Part shown: positions 17,980-26,494 of the stretch, piece after piece
Position numbering within the stretch: the first letter of the stretch is position 1
How the letters are laid out: each line of letters starts with the position of its first letter
From: Bacteroidales bacterium
GTDB taxonomy: Bacteria; Bacteroidota; Bacteroidia; Bacteroidales; F082
Length of the DNA stretch: 64,000 nucleotides
Direction: 5' to 3'
NCBI GenBank assembly: GCA_017549805.1
Contig: JAFYNJ010000009.1
Location: 62,001 to 126,000 of the forward strand
Program-made: the position numbers and the translations under genes
The notes under the pieces: model-generated
The model's database searches: none
What the model was told of the DNA's origin: nothing
Seen by the model: only the letters and a program-made list of their open reading frames with translations

Positions 17980-20033
17980 TCAAGCACTTTTTGATAAAAC
18001 ATTCCCTCTTGGAAATTCTTCACACCTTCCTTGAGGAACGCTACGAAAGCATCCTTGTCAAGGTCGTATGCCCGAGGCTTCATCAGCAAATTGCCGTTGT
18101 GATCCATCAGGCAGTAATACGGTTGGGCGTTGGTGCCAAACTTGGAGATCTGGAAGTCTGCCCACTTGCGGCCGATGGTTTTCTTCTCCTTGCCGTCATA
18201 AGTAGAGGTGTACCATTCCTCCTTGGGCAACGAGGTCTTGTCATCAACATACAGTGCGCAAATGACGAAATCGTTGCGCAACATGTCCTTCACACGCAAA
18301 TCGCTCCAGACATTGGCTTCCATCTCACGGCAGTTCACGCAACCGTGGCCAGTGAAGTCAACAAAGATGGGTCGATTCAAGGCTTTTGCCGCAGACAAGG
18401 CTTGATCATAGTCGAAATAGCCCTTCAGGTTATGAGGCAAATGGAACAGATCGGCATATTTGGGTTCTTCATCGAACTCCGCCACGGCCACATTTTGCTC
18501 TTGCGGCGCTACAGCCATGTTGGCAAACTTGGCATCCACATACTCAATGACTTTCTCGCTATTCTCTTCGATGATGCGATTCAAGTCGAAGTCGAGGGTT
18601 TGTTTGGGTGGTAGATAGCCCGAGAGGGCCTTTAATGGAGCACCCCACATGCCAGGAATCATATAGATGACAAAGGTGAAGTCGATGATGATCAAAATCA
18701 GACGGAACACACCCAACTCCTTCACTTCCTTCTCACCTTTGAAGCGGATCTTGCCAAGGAGATAGAGGCCCAGCAAGGTGAAGCACACAATCCAGATGCC
18801 GAGATAGACTTCACGGTCGAGCAGATGCCAGTGATAGGTTTGGTCGGCAACGCTCAAGAACTTGAAACCGAGGGCGACTTCGATAAAGCCTAAGACCACC
18901 TTCACCGAATTGAGCCAGCCACCACTCTTGGGCAGACGTTGGAGCAGGTTCGGGAAGAAAGCGAAAAGTGCAAAAGGCAAGGCGAATGCCACCGCGAAGG
19001 CGAACATCGTCACAATAGGTGCCCAGAACTCGCCAGAAGTTGATTTGATCAACACCGTACCCACGATGGGACCTGTACAGGCAAACGACACCAGTACCAG
19101 GGTCAAGGCCATGAAGAAGATGCCACCGAGGTTCTTTGTGTTTTGTTTGCTATCGCTCTTATTGACCATGTTGCTACCCAAGGTGATCTCGAATGCGCCG
19201 AAGAAAGAGGCAGCGAAGATCATGAACACCAGGAAGAAGATGATGTTCGGCAACCAGTGCGTAGCGAGCCAATTGAAGATGTCGGCCGTCACACTGTTAC
19301 CTCCCACCAGCCAAGTCACCAGAATGATAATGGCTATCGGCAAGGTGTAAAGCAGCACGATGAAAAGGAAATACATGAATGCCTTGAAACGGCCCTGAGC
19401 TTTGGTTTCGCCTTCGCCGTGCATGAAGAACGACACCGTCATCGGGATCATCGGGAACACGCATGGGGTGAGCAGGGCAGCGAAACCCCAGAGGATGGCC
19501 TCGAGGATCATGGCCCAAATATTCGACTTGGCATGGCCGCCAACACCTTCATCGTCAGCCGATGTCAGCACCGATTGGTCGCCGTAGGTAAGGTTAACGT
19601 CCTCCGTTAACGAGACGCACATGCCGTCTTTGCAGGCTTGGTAATCCAGCTCGCCGACGATCGGGAACGACCCGTCTTTTAGCTTCCTGAACTTCTGACC
19701 GAAGGAAGCCGTTCCTGAAAACTGATAATAATCCACTTCGAAAATATCATCATGGAACAACGGCACTTCAGTAAGGTCGTAGCCTTCACCAACAGGCTCA
19801 TAGTACTCATTGCCTTCAAAGCTGAACACCGTCGGCAACGGCCCTAATTCGGGCATCTTAGTGGAATAGATGTGATACGACGGCTCAATGGCGGCTGTGG
19901 CCACCAGTTCGAATTCCTCATCGTTCAAGTCGTTGATGGTGAAAGTCCACTCTACAGGCTGGATAATATCCTGAGCGCACACGCTGAAGACGGTGGCAAA
20001 CACCAAGAATAGCGATAGAAACAGTCTTTTCAT
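17976..20033 (-). CDS. DsbD-like thiol:disulfide interchange protein
   Basis: 685 residues. Signal peptide 1-20. An N-terminal periplasmic immunoglobulin-like domain (~22-150) is followed by about eight transmembrane helices (~170-490) containing the redox segment TPCVFPMIPM. A C-terminal thioredoxin-like domain carries C565-V-N-C568 in the context FVDFTGHGCVNCREME. This is the DsbD/CcdA layout, which moves electrons from cytoplasmic thioredoxin to periplasmic proteins. The three domains are in the canonical order. It is transcribed just before the Ntn-hydrolase gene with a four-base overlap. Confidence 0.9.
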   Translation of the reverse strand: MKRLFLSLFLVFATVFSVCAQDIIQPVEWTFTINDLNDEEFELVATAAIEPSYHIYSTKMPELGPLPTVFSFEGNEYYEPVGEGYDLTEVPLFHDDIFEVDYYQFSGTASFGQKFRKLKDGSFPIVGELDYQACKDGMCVSLTEDVNLTYGDQSVLTSADDEGVGGHAKSNIWAMILEAILWGFAALLTPCVFPMIPMTVSFFMHGEGETKAQGRFKAFMYFLFIVLLYTLPIAIIILVTWLVGGNSVTADIFNWLATHWLPNIIFFLVFMIFAASFFGAFEITLGSNMVNKSDSKQNTKNLGGIFFMALTLVLVSFACTGPIVGTVLIKSTSGEFWAPIVTMFAFAVAFALPFALFAFFPNLLQRLPKSGGWLNSVKVVLGFIEVALGFKFLSVADQTYHWHLLDREVYLGIWIVCFTLLGLYLLGKIRFKGEKEVKELGVFRLILIIIDFTFVIYMIPGMWGAPLKALSGYLPPKQTLDFDLNRIIEENSEKVIEYVDAKFANMAVAPQEQNVAVAEFDEEPKYADLFHLPHNLKGYFDYDQALSAAKALNRPIFVDFTGHGCVNCREMEANVWSDLRVKDMLRNDFVICALYVDDKTSLPKEEWYTSTYDGKEKKTIGRKWADFQISKFGTNAQPYYCLMDHNGNLLMKPRAYDLDKDAFVAFLKEGVKNFQEGMFYQKVLE

Positions 20034-20066
20034 ATTTGGTAGTATTATTCTCTCAAACTAAAGGTG

Positions 20067-20074
20067 CAAAAATA
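20067..20074 (-). promoter_or_regulatory. -7 box for dsbD-like gene
   Basis: TATTTTTG on the minus strand, 34 bases before the ATG at 20033; lies in the short gap after the tilS stop. Confidence 0.45.
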
Positions 20075-20084
20075 CAAAACAAAA

Positions 20085-21515
20085 TCACATCATTCGAGCA
20101 ATCAAGATAGTTTTTGTTTTGTATGTCACCTTAAAGCGGTCATCGATCCTTCTACCCACCACCCAAACAATCTCATCATTGGCTGTGGTGAGCACAAGGC
20201 ATTCCTCCTTCTGTCGGGTGGTCATCTTTTGGTCCACAAAGAAGTCGCTGAGCAGTTTGGAGCCTTTCATCCCAAGGGGATGGAAGCGGTCACCCGCTTG
20301 CCATTTTCTCAATTTAAGGGGAAACGTTAACTTGTCGTAGTCCAGTTGGGCCACTTCGGATGATTTATCCAGAACGAAACTCTCGTCTTTTGACAGTTGT
20401 TCGTATGCCAATTCCACCGATGATTCCGTTTGCTCGCAAATCGGCGTCAGTTCCAAGCCATCGCGCTCAATGGTTAACCGATGCGTTGGCGAAAAGAACG
20501 TGGTCCCAGGTTGGCCGTTCATCGCTTCATAGATGAAATGGACTTGGTCGGAATTGAAACCATAATCACGGAGCCACTCAAACAACAGCTGTTCGCCTCC
20601 CGTCATTGCGAGGAGAAACGACGAAGCAATCCAACCTGAATTATCTATGCCATTTTGAGTCAAGTTGGATTTCCTCCCTTCGGTCGGAGAACCTTCGGGT
20701 TGCCGCGCTCCACTCCGTTCCGCTCGCAATGACGTAACCGACGCTAACTTTTCCTGTAACAATTCCCTATAAAGCTCGTTTTCCGAAGCAAGATGATTGA
20801 TGGATTTTAGAATCGCACTCCTCCCCTCTTTGGAGATGCCGTCAATCACTGGCAACAATTCATGACGAATGTTATTGCGAAGAAACTGCGTCTCAGCGTT
20901 GGTATGATCTTCACGCCACTGGATCCCATTTTCAATGGCATATTGATGAATCTCATCCCTTGAAACATCAAGCAAAGGTCGGATGATATGCCCATTGACA
21001 GGTTGCATTCCTTTCAAGCCTCGAATACCGGCACCCCGCAATAGATTGATAAAGAAAGTCTCCAATTGATCGTCGGCATGATGGGCCACGGCGATATAAT
21101 CGTAGTTCAGTTGTTGGCGTAATTCCTCAAACCAAGCGTAACGCAACTCACGGGCAGTCATCTCGATGGAGAGGCCATGTTCTTTGGCATAAACCTCCGT
21201 CTCAAATTGCTTCACATAGATCTTTAACCCGTTCCGCTCGGCATAGTCACGCACGAACCGCTCATCGCCATCCGACTCTTCACCTCTTAGGTGAAAGTTG
21301 CAATGCGCCAGCACGAAGTCCACTTTGGCCTTCAGCAACAAATCGACGAGCACCATCGAATCGATGCCGCCGCTGAGAGCAAGGATCAGCCGTTCGTCAT
21401 TGCGAGGGAGGCACGACCGAAGCAATCCAACCTGAATTGTTTCTGTTTGTGTCAGGTTGGATTGCCGCGTCGCTCCGCTATGCTTCGCTCCTCGCAATGA
21501 CGTACCGTCCATCAT
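20085..21515 (-). CDS. tilS: tRNA(Ile)-lysidine synthase carrying two in-frame palindromic-repeat insertions
   Basis: 476 residues. Converts the wobble C of tRNA-Ile(CAU) to lysidine, an essential reaction. The PP-loop ATP site SGGIDS is at 48-53, followed by CNFHLRGEESDGDE, VAHHADDQ and other TilS motifs. The C-terminal half holds the tRNA-binding region, ending in KLRKWQAGDRFHPLGMKG...K-L-SDFF. Residues ~5-40 are encoded by repeat copy C and residues ~261-305 by repeat copy B. Removing both would leave about 395 residues. The frame stays open across both insertions, so the gene looks functional, but the N-terminus is almost wholly repeat-derived. The start codon overlaps the flavin reductase stop (ATGA). 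Confidence 0.9.
   Translation of the reverse strand: MMDGTSLRGAKHSGATRQSNLTQTETIQVGLLRSCLPRNDERLILALSGGIDSMVLVDLLLKAKVDFVLAHCNFHLRGEESDGDERFVRDYAERNGLKIYVKQFETEVYAKEHGLSIEMTARELRYAWFEELRQQLNYDYIAVAHHADDQLETFFINLLRGAGIRGLKGMQPVNGHIIRPLLDVSRDEIHQYAIENGIQWREDHTNAETQFLRNNIRHELLPVIDGISKEGRSAILKSINHLASENELYRELLQEKLASVTSLRAERSGARQPEGSPTEGRKSNLTQNGIDNSGWIASSFLLAMTGGEQLLFEWLRDYGFNSDQVHFIYEAMNGQPGTTFFSPTHRLTIERDGLELTPICEQTESSVELAYEQLSKDESFVLDKSSEVAQLDYDKLTFPLKLRKWQAGDRFHPLGMKGSKLLSDFFVDQKMTTRQKEECLVLTTANDEIVWVVGRRIDDRFKVTYKTKTILIARMM
20601..20734. repeat. palindromic interspersed repeat, copy B (134 bp), inside tilS
   Basis: Ends CGTCATTGCGAGG and CTCGCAATGACG as in copies A and C. The left arm is near-identical to copy A. 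The right arm is longer and has diverged from GTTGGATT onward. It encodes tilS residues ~261-305. Its length is not a multiple of three, so the host frame depends on extra bases gained or lost at the junction. Confidence 0.88.
21395..21502. repeat. palindromic interspersed repeat, copy C (108 bp), inside tilS
   Basis: Same terminal inverted repeat as the other copies, with inner arms GCAATCCAACCTGA / TCAGGTTGGATTGC. Exactly 36 codons long; precise removal would keep tilS in frame and fuse the first four residues to the segment just before the PP-loop. Confidence 0.9.
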
Positions 21516-22078
21516 TTCTTTTTCTTTACCGAAAACCCAAATCCTCCAATCTTCTCACCTAAACCATAGTATTTCCCATGGGAATAGGCTAAGGGCCGAG
21601 CGTGATTCAGCTGGAAGGCTCCCGTGCCCTTGTCAATCAAACTTTCCTCCGCATCAATAGCCACCACTTCGGCAATGAACATGTCATGAGAGCCCAGCTC
21701 CTTCACCTCCACCACCTTGCATTCGATGCTCAACGGTGACTCCTTGATCAATGGGGCCTTCACGATTTGAGCCAGCTCCGTGTGAAGATGCATCTGCTTG
21801 AACTTATTGTAATCCCTACCCGATCGCACCCCACACCAATCCGTAGCAGCGGCCAGTTCCTCGGTGGTCAGGTTGATGACAAACTCCATGTTTTTCAGGA
21901 TGATGTCATGCGAATGGCGCTCTTTCCTCACGGAGATATAGCACATCGGCGGATCGGAACAAATCGTTCCAGTCCAGCCAATGGTAATAATATTATAGTT
22001 CTCCTCGCAATCACCGCAGGTTACCATCACGGCAGGCAACGGATAGATCAGGGTTCCGGGTTTAAAGGGGATTTTCAT
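21512..22078 (-). CDS. flavin reductase family protein
   Basis: 188 residues, flavin-reductase-like FMN-binding split barrel. Typical features: PVVMVTCGD near the start, GWTGTICSDPPMCYISVRKERHSHDII in the flavin-binding part, then a C-terminal lysine-rich tail (KKKK). Members reduce free FMN/FAD or bind FMN tightly; partner unknown. It overlaps tilS by four bases in ATGA arrangement, so both are probably translated from one message. The start follows a -7 box at 22109-22116 and a heptanucleotide repeat tract. Confidence 0.85.
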   Translation of the reverse strand: MKIPFKPGTLIYPLPAVMVTCGDCEENYNIITIGWTGTICSDPPMCYISVRKERHSHDIILKNMEFVINLTTEELAAATDWCGVRSGRDYNKFKQMHLHTELAQIVKAPLIKESPLSIECKVVEVKELGSHDMFIAEVVAIDAEESLIDKGTGAFQLNHARPLAYSHGKYYGLGEKIGGFGFSVKKKK

Positions 22079-22080
22079 TT

Positions 22081-22108
22081 AGTTAGCAGTTGGCAGTTGT
22101 TCAGTTGA
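22081..22108. repeat. degenerate heptanucleotide tract
   Basis: Four consecutive 7-mers (AGTTAGC, AGTTGGC, AGTTGTT, CAGTTGA) between the flavin reductase start and its -7 box, so they would be in its 5' leader. Confidence 0.6.
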
Positions 22109-22116
22109 CAAAAATA
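22109..22116 (-). promoter_or_regulatory. -7 box for flavin reductase-tilS unit
   Basis: TATTTTTG on the minus strand, 31 bases upstream of the ATG at 22078. Confidence 0.4.
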
Positions 22117-22147
22117 AAAAATCCCGTTCAATTGAACGGGATTTTTC
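22111..22147 (-). terminator. rho-independent terminator after korB
   Basis: Perfect palindrome CCCGTTCAATTGAACGGG (22123-22140) with an A run on its left and T run on its right; read from the minus strand it ends korA-korB transcription. Confidence 0.85.
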
Positions 22148-22166
22148 ATTTCGAATTGATCAACGA

Positions 22167-23201
22167 TTATTCGATGTTCCAAGTGGAGCCGCTGTTCAGC
22201 AGGTCATCCATACAATGGATCTTCGAGTTGGCCTTTTCGTTTTCGATCACTTGATCGAGACTGTCGTTGAAGGTCGGGGCTTTCACGTCGCGGATCACGC
22301 CAATGGCCACTGGGAAATGAGGCGGTGCCATGTGGGCGAGCATCATGTGGAGACCGGTGTCTTCAATGGTCTTGTCGTGAACCAGGATGTCCTTCTCGGT
22401 GATGCCGTTCTCGCCAATCTTCACCACTTCAAGTTGGTTGCCATTCAAGCGGATACCTTTGTCGCGGTTCTTGCCGAAGATCAACGGTTGACCGTGGACG
22501 CACTTCACTTGCATGTCGTCGCGTACGTCCTTGCCGGTAATGTTCTCATGCACGCCATTCGAGAAGATCATGCAGTTTTGCAGGACTTCGGTCACAGCGA
22601 TACCGTCGTGGTGGTACGACTCCATGAAGATCTCGGTGAGTTCCTTGGGGTTGACATCCACGCCACGGGCAAAGAAGGTCGCCTTGGCACCGATGGCCAA
22701 TTCGCCAGGGTTGAAGGGATCCTCGTAAGTGCCTTGCGGTGAGGTCTTGGTCTTCGTGCCACGGAAGGTGCAAGGTGAGAACTGACCCTTGGTCATGCCA
22801 TAGATACGGTTGTTGAACAGGATCAGGTTGATGTCGATGTTACGACGGCAGGCATGGATGAAGTGGTTGCCACCGATGGCGGTGCAGTCGCCGTCGCCGG
22901 TGATCATCCATACGCTCAGCTTCGGGTTGGCCAATTTCACGCCAGTAGCAGCGGCAGCGGCACGACCGTGGATGCTGTGGAAGCCGTAGGTATTCATATA
23001 ATAAGGGAAGCGCGAGGAGCATCCGATGCCGGACACCACCACGATGTCTTCCTTCTTAACGCCCAACTTGGGAAATACGTCTTGCATGGCCTTCAAGATG
23101 GCATGGTCGCCGCAGCCTGGGCACCATTTCACCACCTGGTCACTAGCAAAATCCTCTTTAGTCAGCTGAATAGCTTGATTTTCGATATTCTGATTTTCCA
23201 T
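22167..23201 (-). CDS. korB: 2-oxoacid:ferredoxin oxidoreductase beta subunit (2-oxoglutarate type)
   Basis: 344 residues. TPP-binding catalytic subunit. The N-terminal CPGCGDH (C27, C30) and the TPP/Mg segment GDGDCTAIGGNHFIHACRRN with downstream NNRIYGMT are diagnostic of the family. It forms an enzyme with the gamma-alpha fused subunit encoded upstream, 7 bases away; the complex decarboxylates a 2-oxoacid to acyl-CoA and reduces ferredoxin. The 2-oxoglutarate assignment rests on overall resemblance to the KorAB form (GFHSIHGRAAAAATG motif); other 2-oxoacids are possible. Confidence 0.88.
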   Translation of the reverse strand: MENQNIENQAIQLTKEDFASDQVVKWCPGCGDHAILKAMQDVFPKLGVKKEDIVVVSGIGCSSRFPYYMNTYGFHSIHGRAAAAATGVKLANPKLSVWMITGDGDCTAIGGNHFIHACRRNIDINLILFNNRIYGMTKGQFSPCTFRGTKTKTSPQGTYEDPFNPGELAIGAKATFFARGVDVNPKELTEIFMESYHHDGIAVTEVLQNCMIFSNGVHENITGKDVRDDMQVKCVHGQPLIFGKNRDKGIRLNGNQLEVVKIGENGITEKDILVHDKTIEDTGLHMMLAHMAPPHFPVAIGVIRDVKAPTFNDSLDQVIENEKANSKIHCMDDLLNSGSTWNIE

Positions 23202-23208
23202 GGTCGTA

Positions 23209-25050
23209 TTATTTTAAGAGGTCGTTAAACTTGGTCTCCAGCTCATTGATGGTGAACGGCAGACCCATCACCTTATTATATTGTTCTGACTTGTATTCCG
23301 GGAAGTTCATGCGGAGGTACTTGGCAAACTGGCCGCGGTTGATTTCACAGACCAAGATCTTCTTGTGACCCTTCAGCACTTCCTCGGTGTTGCGCGGCAG
23401 CGGCATGATGTAGTCGAAGTGGGCATGGGCAATCGACTTGCCTTGTTCCATGAGGTTCTCGACAGCAGTGCGAATCACGCCGAAGGTGCCACCCCAGCTC
23501 ACCACAAGGAGGTCGGCGTTCTTGTCGCCGTAGATCTCTTGGAGCGGGATGTCGTTGGCCACCAGTTCAACTTTCTTCTCACGGAGCTCGGTCATGCGCT
23601 GGTGGTTCTCAGGATTGGTGGAAAGGTTACCCTTGCCGTCTTCCTTCTCCAAACCGCCGACACGGTGACGCAAACCGGGTGTTCCCGGGATGGCCCATTC
23701 GCGACGAAGCCATTTCTCGTCACGGCGGAACGGCATATAGTCGGGATCGTTGGCCTTGGCGATAGGAGGTGTGATGGTCGGGAGGTCGGCCATCTTGGGG
23801 ATGCGGAACACTTCTGAACCGTTGCCAAGGGAACCGTCGCTGAGCATGATGACAGGTGTCATGTGCTCAAGGGCAAGACGGGCGGCCTCGAAAGCGGCAT
23901 AGAAGCAGTCGGCAGAGCTACGGGCGGCGATGACGATCAAAGGAGCGTCGCCGTTACGGCCGTAGAGAGCCTGCAACAGGTCGCTCTGCTCAAACTTGGT
24001 CGGAAGACCCGTTGACGGACCGCCACGCTGCACGTCGATAATGACGAGCGGAAGCTCGGTCATCACGGCCAGACCCATGGCTTCACTCTTCAGCGAGAGG
24101 CCAGGACCCGAGGTGGTGGTGACGGCGAGACAGCCTGTATAGGCGGCACCGATGGACGACATGATGCCGGCGATTTCGTCTTCAGCCTGATAAGCCTTGA
24201 CGTTCAAATTCTTGTATTTGGTCAACTCTGCCAAAATGTCTGTGGCAGGGGTGATAGGATACGAACCGAGGAAAAGCGGACGACCCGACTTCTCGGAAGC
24301 AGCCATCAAGCCCCAAGCGGCGGCAGTGTTGCCAGTGATGTTGCGGTACTTGCCTTTTTCAAGGTCGGCAGCCTCCACCTTATAGGTATTGGTAAAGAGT
24401 TCCCAAGTATCGGCATAGTGGTAACCGGCATCCAAAACAGTACGGTTGGCCTTGATTACCTGATCCTTGCCTTTGAACTTGGTCTCGAAATAAGCATAAA
24501 CGGTGTCGAGCTCGCGGTTGAAAAGATACATCACGATGCCGAGGGCAAACATGTTCTTCGATTTCAACATGGCCTTGTTGTCCATGCCGAAATCCTTGAG
24601 GGCTTCCTTGGTGAGTTCCGAAATAGGAGCTTTCACCACTTGGTAATCGGCAAGGGTGCCATCGACGGTAGGATCAGCTTCATAGCCAGCCTTCTCCAAA
24701 GCCTTGTCGGTGATGGAATCGGAGTCGATGATGATGATGGTACCCGGGCGGAGCCAGCGCATGTTAGCCTTGATGGAGGCGGGATTCATGGCAACAAGGA
24801 CGTCGCAGAGGTCGCCTGTGGAGTGAACCGGCTTGTGTCCGAAATGTACCTGGAATCCGGAGACGCCAGCCACGGTGCCTTGTGGAGGACGGATCTCTGC
24901 TGGATAATCCGGGAAGGTGGCGAAATCGTTTCCGGCGAATGCCGTGGAGTCGGAGAAAAGATTTCCGGTAAGTTGCATACCATCGCCCGAGTCACCCGCA
25001 AAGCGGATCACGACATGATCAAGGGCAACAACTTTACTTTTTCCTGTCAT
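23209..25050 (-). CDS. korA: 2-oxoacid:ferredoxin oxidoreductase fused gamma-alpha subunit
   Basis: 613 residues. The N-terminal ~190 residues form the gamma domain (IRFAGDSGDGMQLTGNLFS, FPDYPAEIRPPQGT). The remainder is the alpha (pyrimidine-binding and domain II) part, with GSYPITPATDILAEL, EDEIAGIMSSIGAAYTG and TTTSGPGLSLKSEA. The gamma-alpha fusion is usual for bacterial KorA. It lacks ferredoxin domains of its own, so an external ferredoxin is needed; one lies just upstream on the other strand. A -7 box is at 25111-25118. Confidence 0.9.
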   Translation of the reverse strand: MTGKSKVVALDHVVIRFAGDSGDGMQLTGNLFSDSTAFAGNDFATFPDYPAEIRPPQGTVAGVSGFQVHFGHKPVHSTGDLCDVLVAMNPASIKANMRWLRPGTIIIIDSDSITDKALEKAGYEADPTVDGTLADYQVVKAPISELTKEALKDFGMDNKAMLKSKNMFALGIVMYLFNRELDTVYAYFETKFKGKDQVIKANRTVLDAGYHYADTWELFTNTYKVEAADLEKGKYRNITGNTAAAWGLMAASEKSGRPLFLGSYPITPATDILAELTKYKNLNVKAYQAEDEIAGIMSSIGAAYTGCLAVTTTSGPGLSLKSEAMGLAVMTELPLVIIDVQRGGPSTGLPTKFEQSDLLQALYGRNGDAPLIVIAARSSADCFYAAFEAARLALEHMTPVIMLSDGSLGNGSEVFRIPKMADLPTITPPIAKANDPDYMPFRRDEKWLRREWAIPGTPGLRHRVGGLEKEDGKGNLSTNPENHQRMTELREKKVELVANDIPLQEIYGDKNADLLVVSWGGTFGVIRTAVENLMEQGKSIAHAHFDYIMPLPRNTEEVLKGHKKILVCEINRGQFAKYLRMNFPEYKSEQYNKVMGLPFTINELETKFNDLLK

Positions 25051-25110
25051 AACTATATGGATTTAAAATTTCAAGATTAAGATAAAAATTTGGTATCTTT
25101 TTTGAGACTG

Positions 25111-25118
25111 CAAAGGTA
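25111..25118 (-). promoter_or_regulatory. -7 box for korA-korB
   Basis: TACCTTTG on the minus strand, 61 bases before the korA start. No clear -33 element at the expected spacing. Confidence 0.45.
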
Positions 25119-25222
25119 GTGTTTAATTCGTAATTAATTTAATAAAAAAGAAATCTTTTTTCATCCCTTTTTAGAACATTTCTAAATTAGGAGACAACCA
25201 TGCTCCAAACAAAACATTGCAT

Positions 25223-25230
25223 TATATTTG
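25223..25230 (+). promoter_or_regulatory. -7 box for ferredoxin gene
   Basis: TATATTTG, 41 bases before the ferredoxin ATG; divergent from the korA promoter. Confidence 0.5.
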
Positions 25231-25258
25231 CAGACTCAAAACTGAATCCAACAATTAA

Positions 25259-25438
<180 letters not shown>

Positions 25439-25441
25439 GAG

Positions 25442-25458
25442 TTTAAGTGACACTTAAA
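25442..25458 (+). other. short perfect palindrome after ferredoxin stop
   Basis: TTTAAGTG-A-CACTTAAA, two 8-base arms around a single base, between the stop codon and the terminator. Too tight a loop for a simple hairpin; more like a duplex DNA protein site. Function unknown. Confidence 0.45.
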
Positions 25459-25465
25459 TGCATTA

Positions 25466-25508
25466 AAAAAAGGAAAAAAGCCTGTGTGAACAGGCTTTTT
25501 TTTATTTT
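25466..25508 (+). terminator. rho-independent terminator after ferredoxin
   Basis: Stem AAAAAAGCCTG (25474-25484) / CAGGCTTTTTT (25491-25501), loop TGTGAA, continued T run. Confidence 0.9.
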
Positions 25509-25545
25509 TTTTCGATGTTTTTCATCACTTTGGCAAAAAATTTGA

Positions 25546-25553
25546 TATTTTTG
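25546..25553 (+). promoter_or_regulatory. -7 box for lipoprotein gene 25634
   Basis: TATTTTTG, 80 bases before the ATG. A TTTG at 25529-25532 is only 13 bases away, shorter than the usual ~19-21. Confidence 0.35.
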
Positions 25554-25633
25554 CCTAGTCTTTTCAAAAAAGCATAACCAGAAAAAGAAAATCATTACAA
25601 CTAACAAATTATTAACCTAAAAAGTTTTTCACT

Positions 25634-26437
25634 ATGAAGAAATTAGCTTTGGCATTAGTTTGCCTCCTCGGCGTCGCCTTCTTAACAAGCTGCGACCCCA
25701 AGAACGTGGTTGAAAATCCAGAACCGTCCATCACCTTTATGACTGGTGATACTTACATTCAGGACGGCGATGTTCTCGACTACTATGGAGTTTACCAATT
25801 TGGCGTCCGCGCTGCCTCCAACCCTGAAACTTTGGAAGATCTTGCACGTCTCATTATCTCGTACAACAGCGAGGATGTTGAGGAACCTATCGCTCTTATC
25901 GACACTTTGATCAGCGGCAAAGAATTCTCATTTGAAGATTATATTTATTTTGCTGATGAAAAAACGATCATTGCTTCATTCGAACTCATTGCTGAAGTGA
26001 TTGACGTTGCTGGTGAAAAGAAGTCTATCTCAATGAAATGCGATGTCGATTGGGACGATACTCTTGAAGCCACCCCATTCGAATGGAGAAGAGACGATGG
26101 TGGTGCTGGAACCGGCCTTGAAAAATTCGGTCTTAAATGGACGACGAATGTCAATGACAAGTCCCATGCTGTGATTGAACCTCTTGAAGATGCTACTTTG
26201 ATGGTTTTCGATCCGGAAGATTGGAAGAATGTAAATACTGTTACTGAGAAAGTCAACTTGTTCACAGAACACTCTATTGCAATCACGCAATACGAGTCCA
26301 TCTCTACTTCTGCTTCCAGCGACTATGATTTGGTCATTGGTACTATCTACAACGAAGAAACTTACTTGATTCACATCACCCATTGCGATGTGTATAAGAG
26401 AGGCTGGCACTTTGTCATCACTGGCGAAGCCAAATAA
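25634..26437 (+). CDS. lipoprotein of unknown function
   Basis: 267 residues. Lipobox FLTS-C with the cysteine at 20; the next residues (DPKNVVENPEPS) are a typical flexible linker after the lipid anchor. The rest is acidic and beta-rich with no motif I recognise. A hydroxyl- and acid-rich central part (for example VDWDDTLEATPFEWRRDDGGAGTG) could be an immunoglobulin-like or calycin fold, but this is not shown. It is a lone gene between two strong terminators, so it is an independent transcription unit. Confidence 0.7.
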   Translation: MKKLALALVCLLGVAFLTSCDPKNVVENPEPSITFMTGDTYIQDGDVLDYYGVYQFGVRAASNPETLEDLARLIISYNSEDVEEPIALIDTLISGKEFSFEDYIYFADEKTIIASFELIAEVIDVAGEKKSISMKCDVDWDDTLEATPFEWRRDDGGAGTGLEKFGLKWTTNVNDKSHAVIEPLEDATLMVFDPEDWKNVNTVTEKVNLFTEHSIAITQYESISTSASSDYDLVIGTIYNEETYLIHITHCDVYKRGWHFVITGEAK

Positions 26438-26454
26438 GTAATGCTTCTTTATAA

Positions 26455-26492
26455 CAAAAAAAGCGCCTCGAATGAGGCGCTTTTTTTTGTTT
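26455..26492. terminator. bidirectional rho-independent terminator
   Basis: Stem GCGCCTC (26463-26469) / GAGGCGC (26474-26480), loop GAAT, A run before and T run after; ends the lipoprotein gene and the converging GH2 operon. Confidence 0.9.
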
Positions 26493-26494
26493 TA

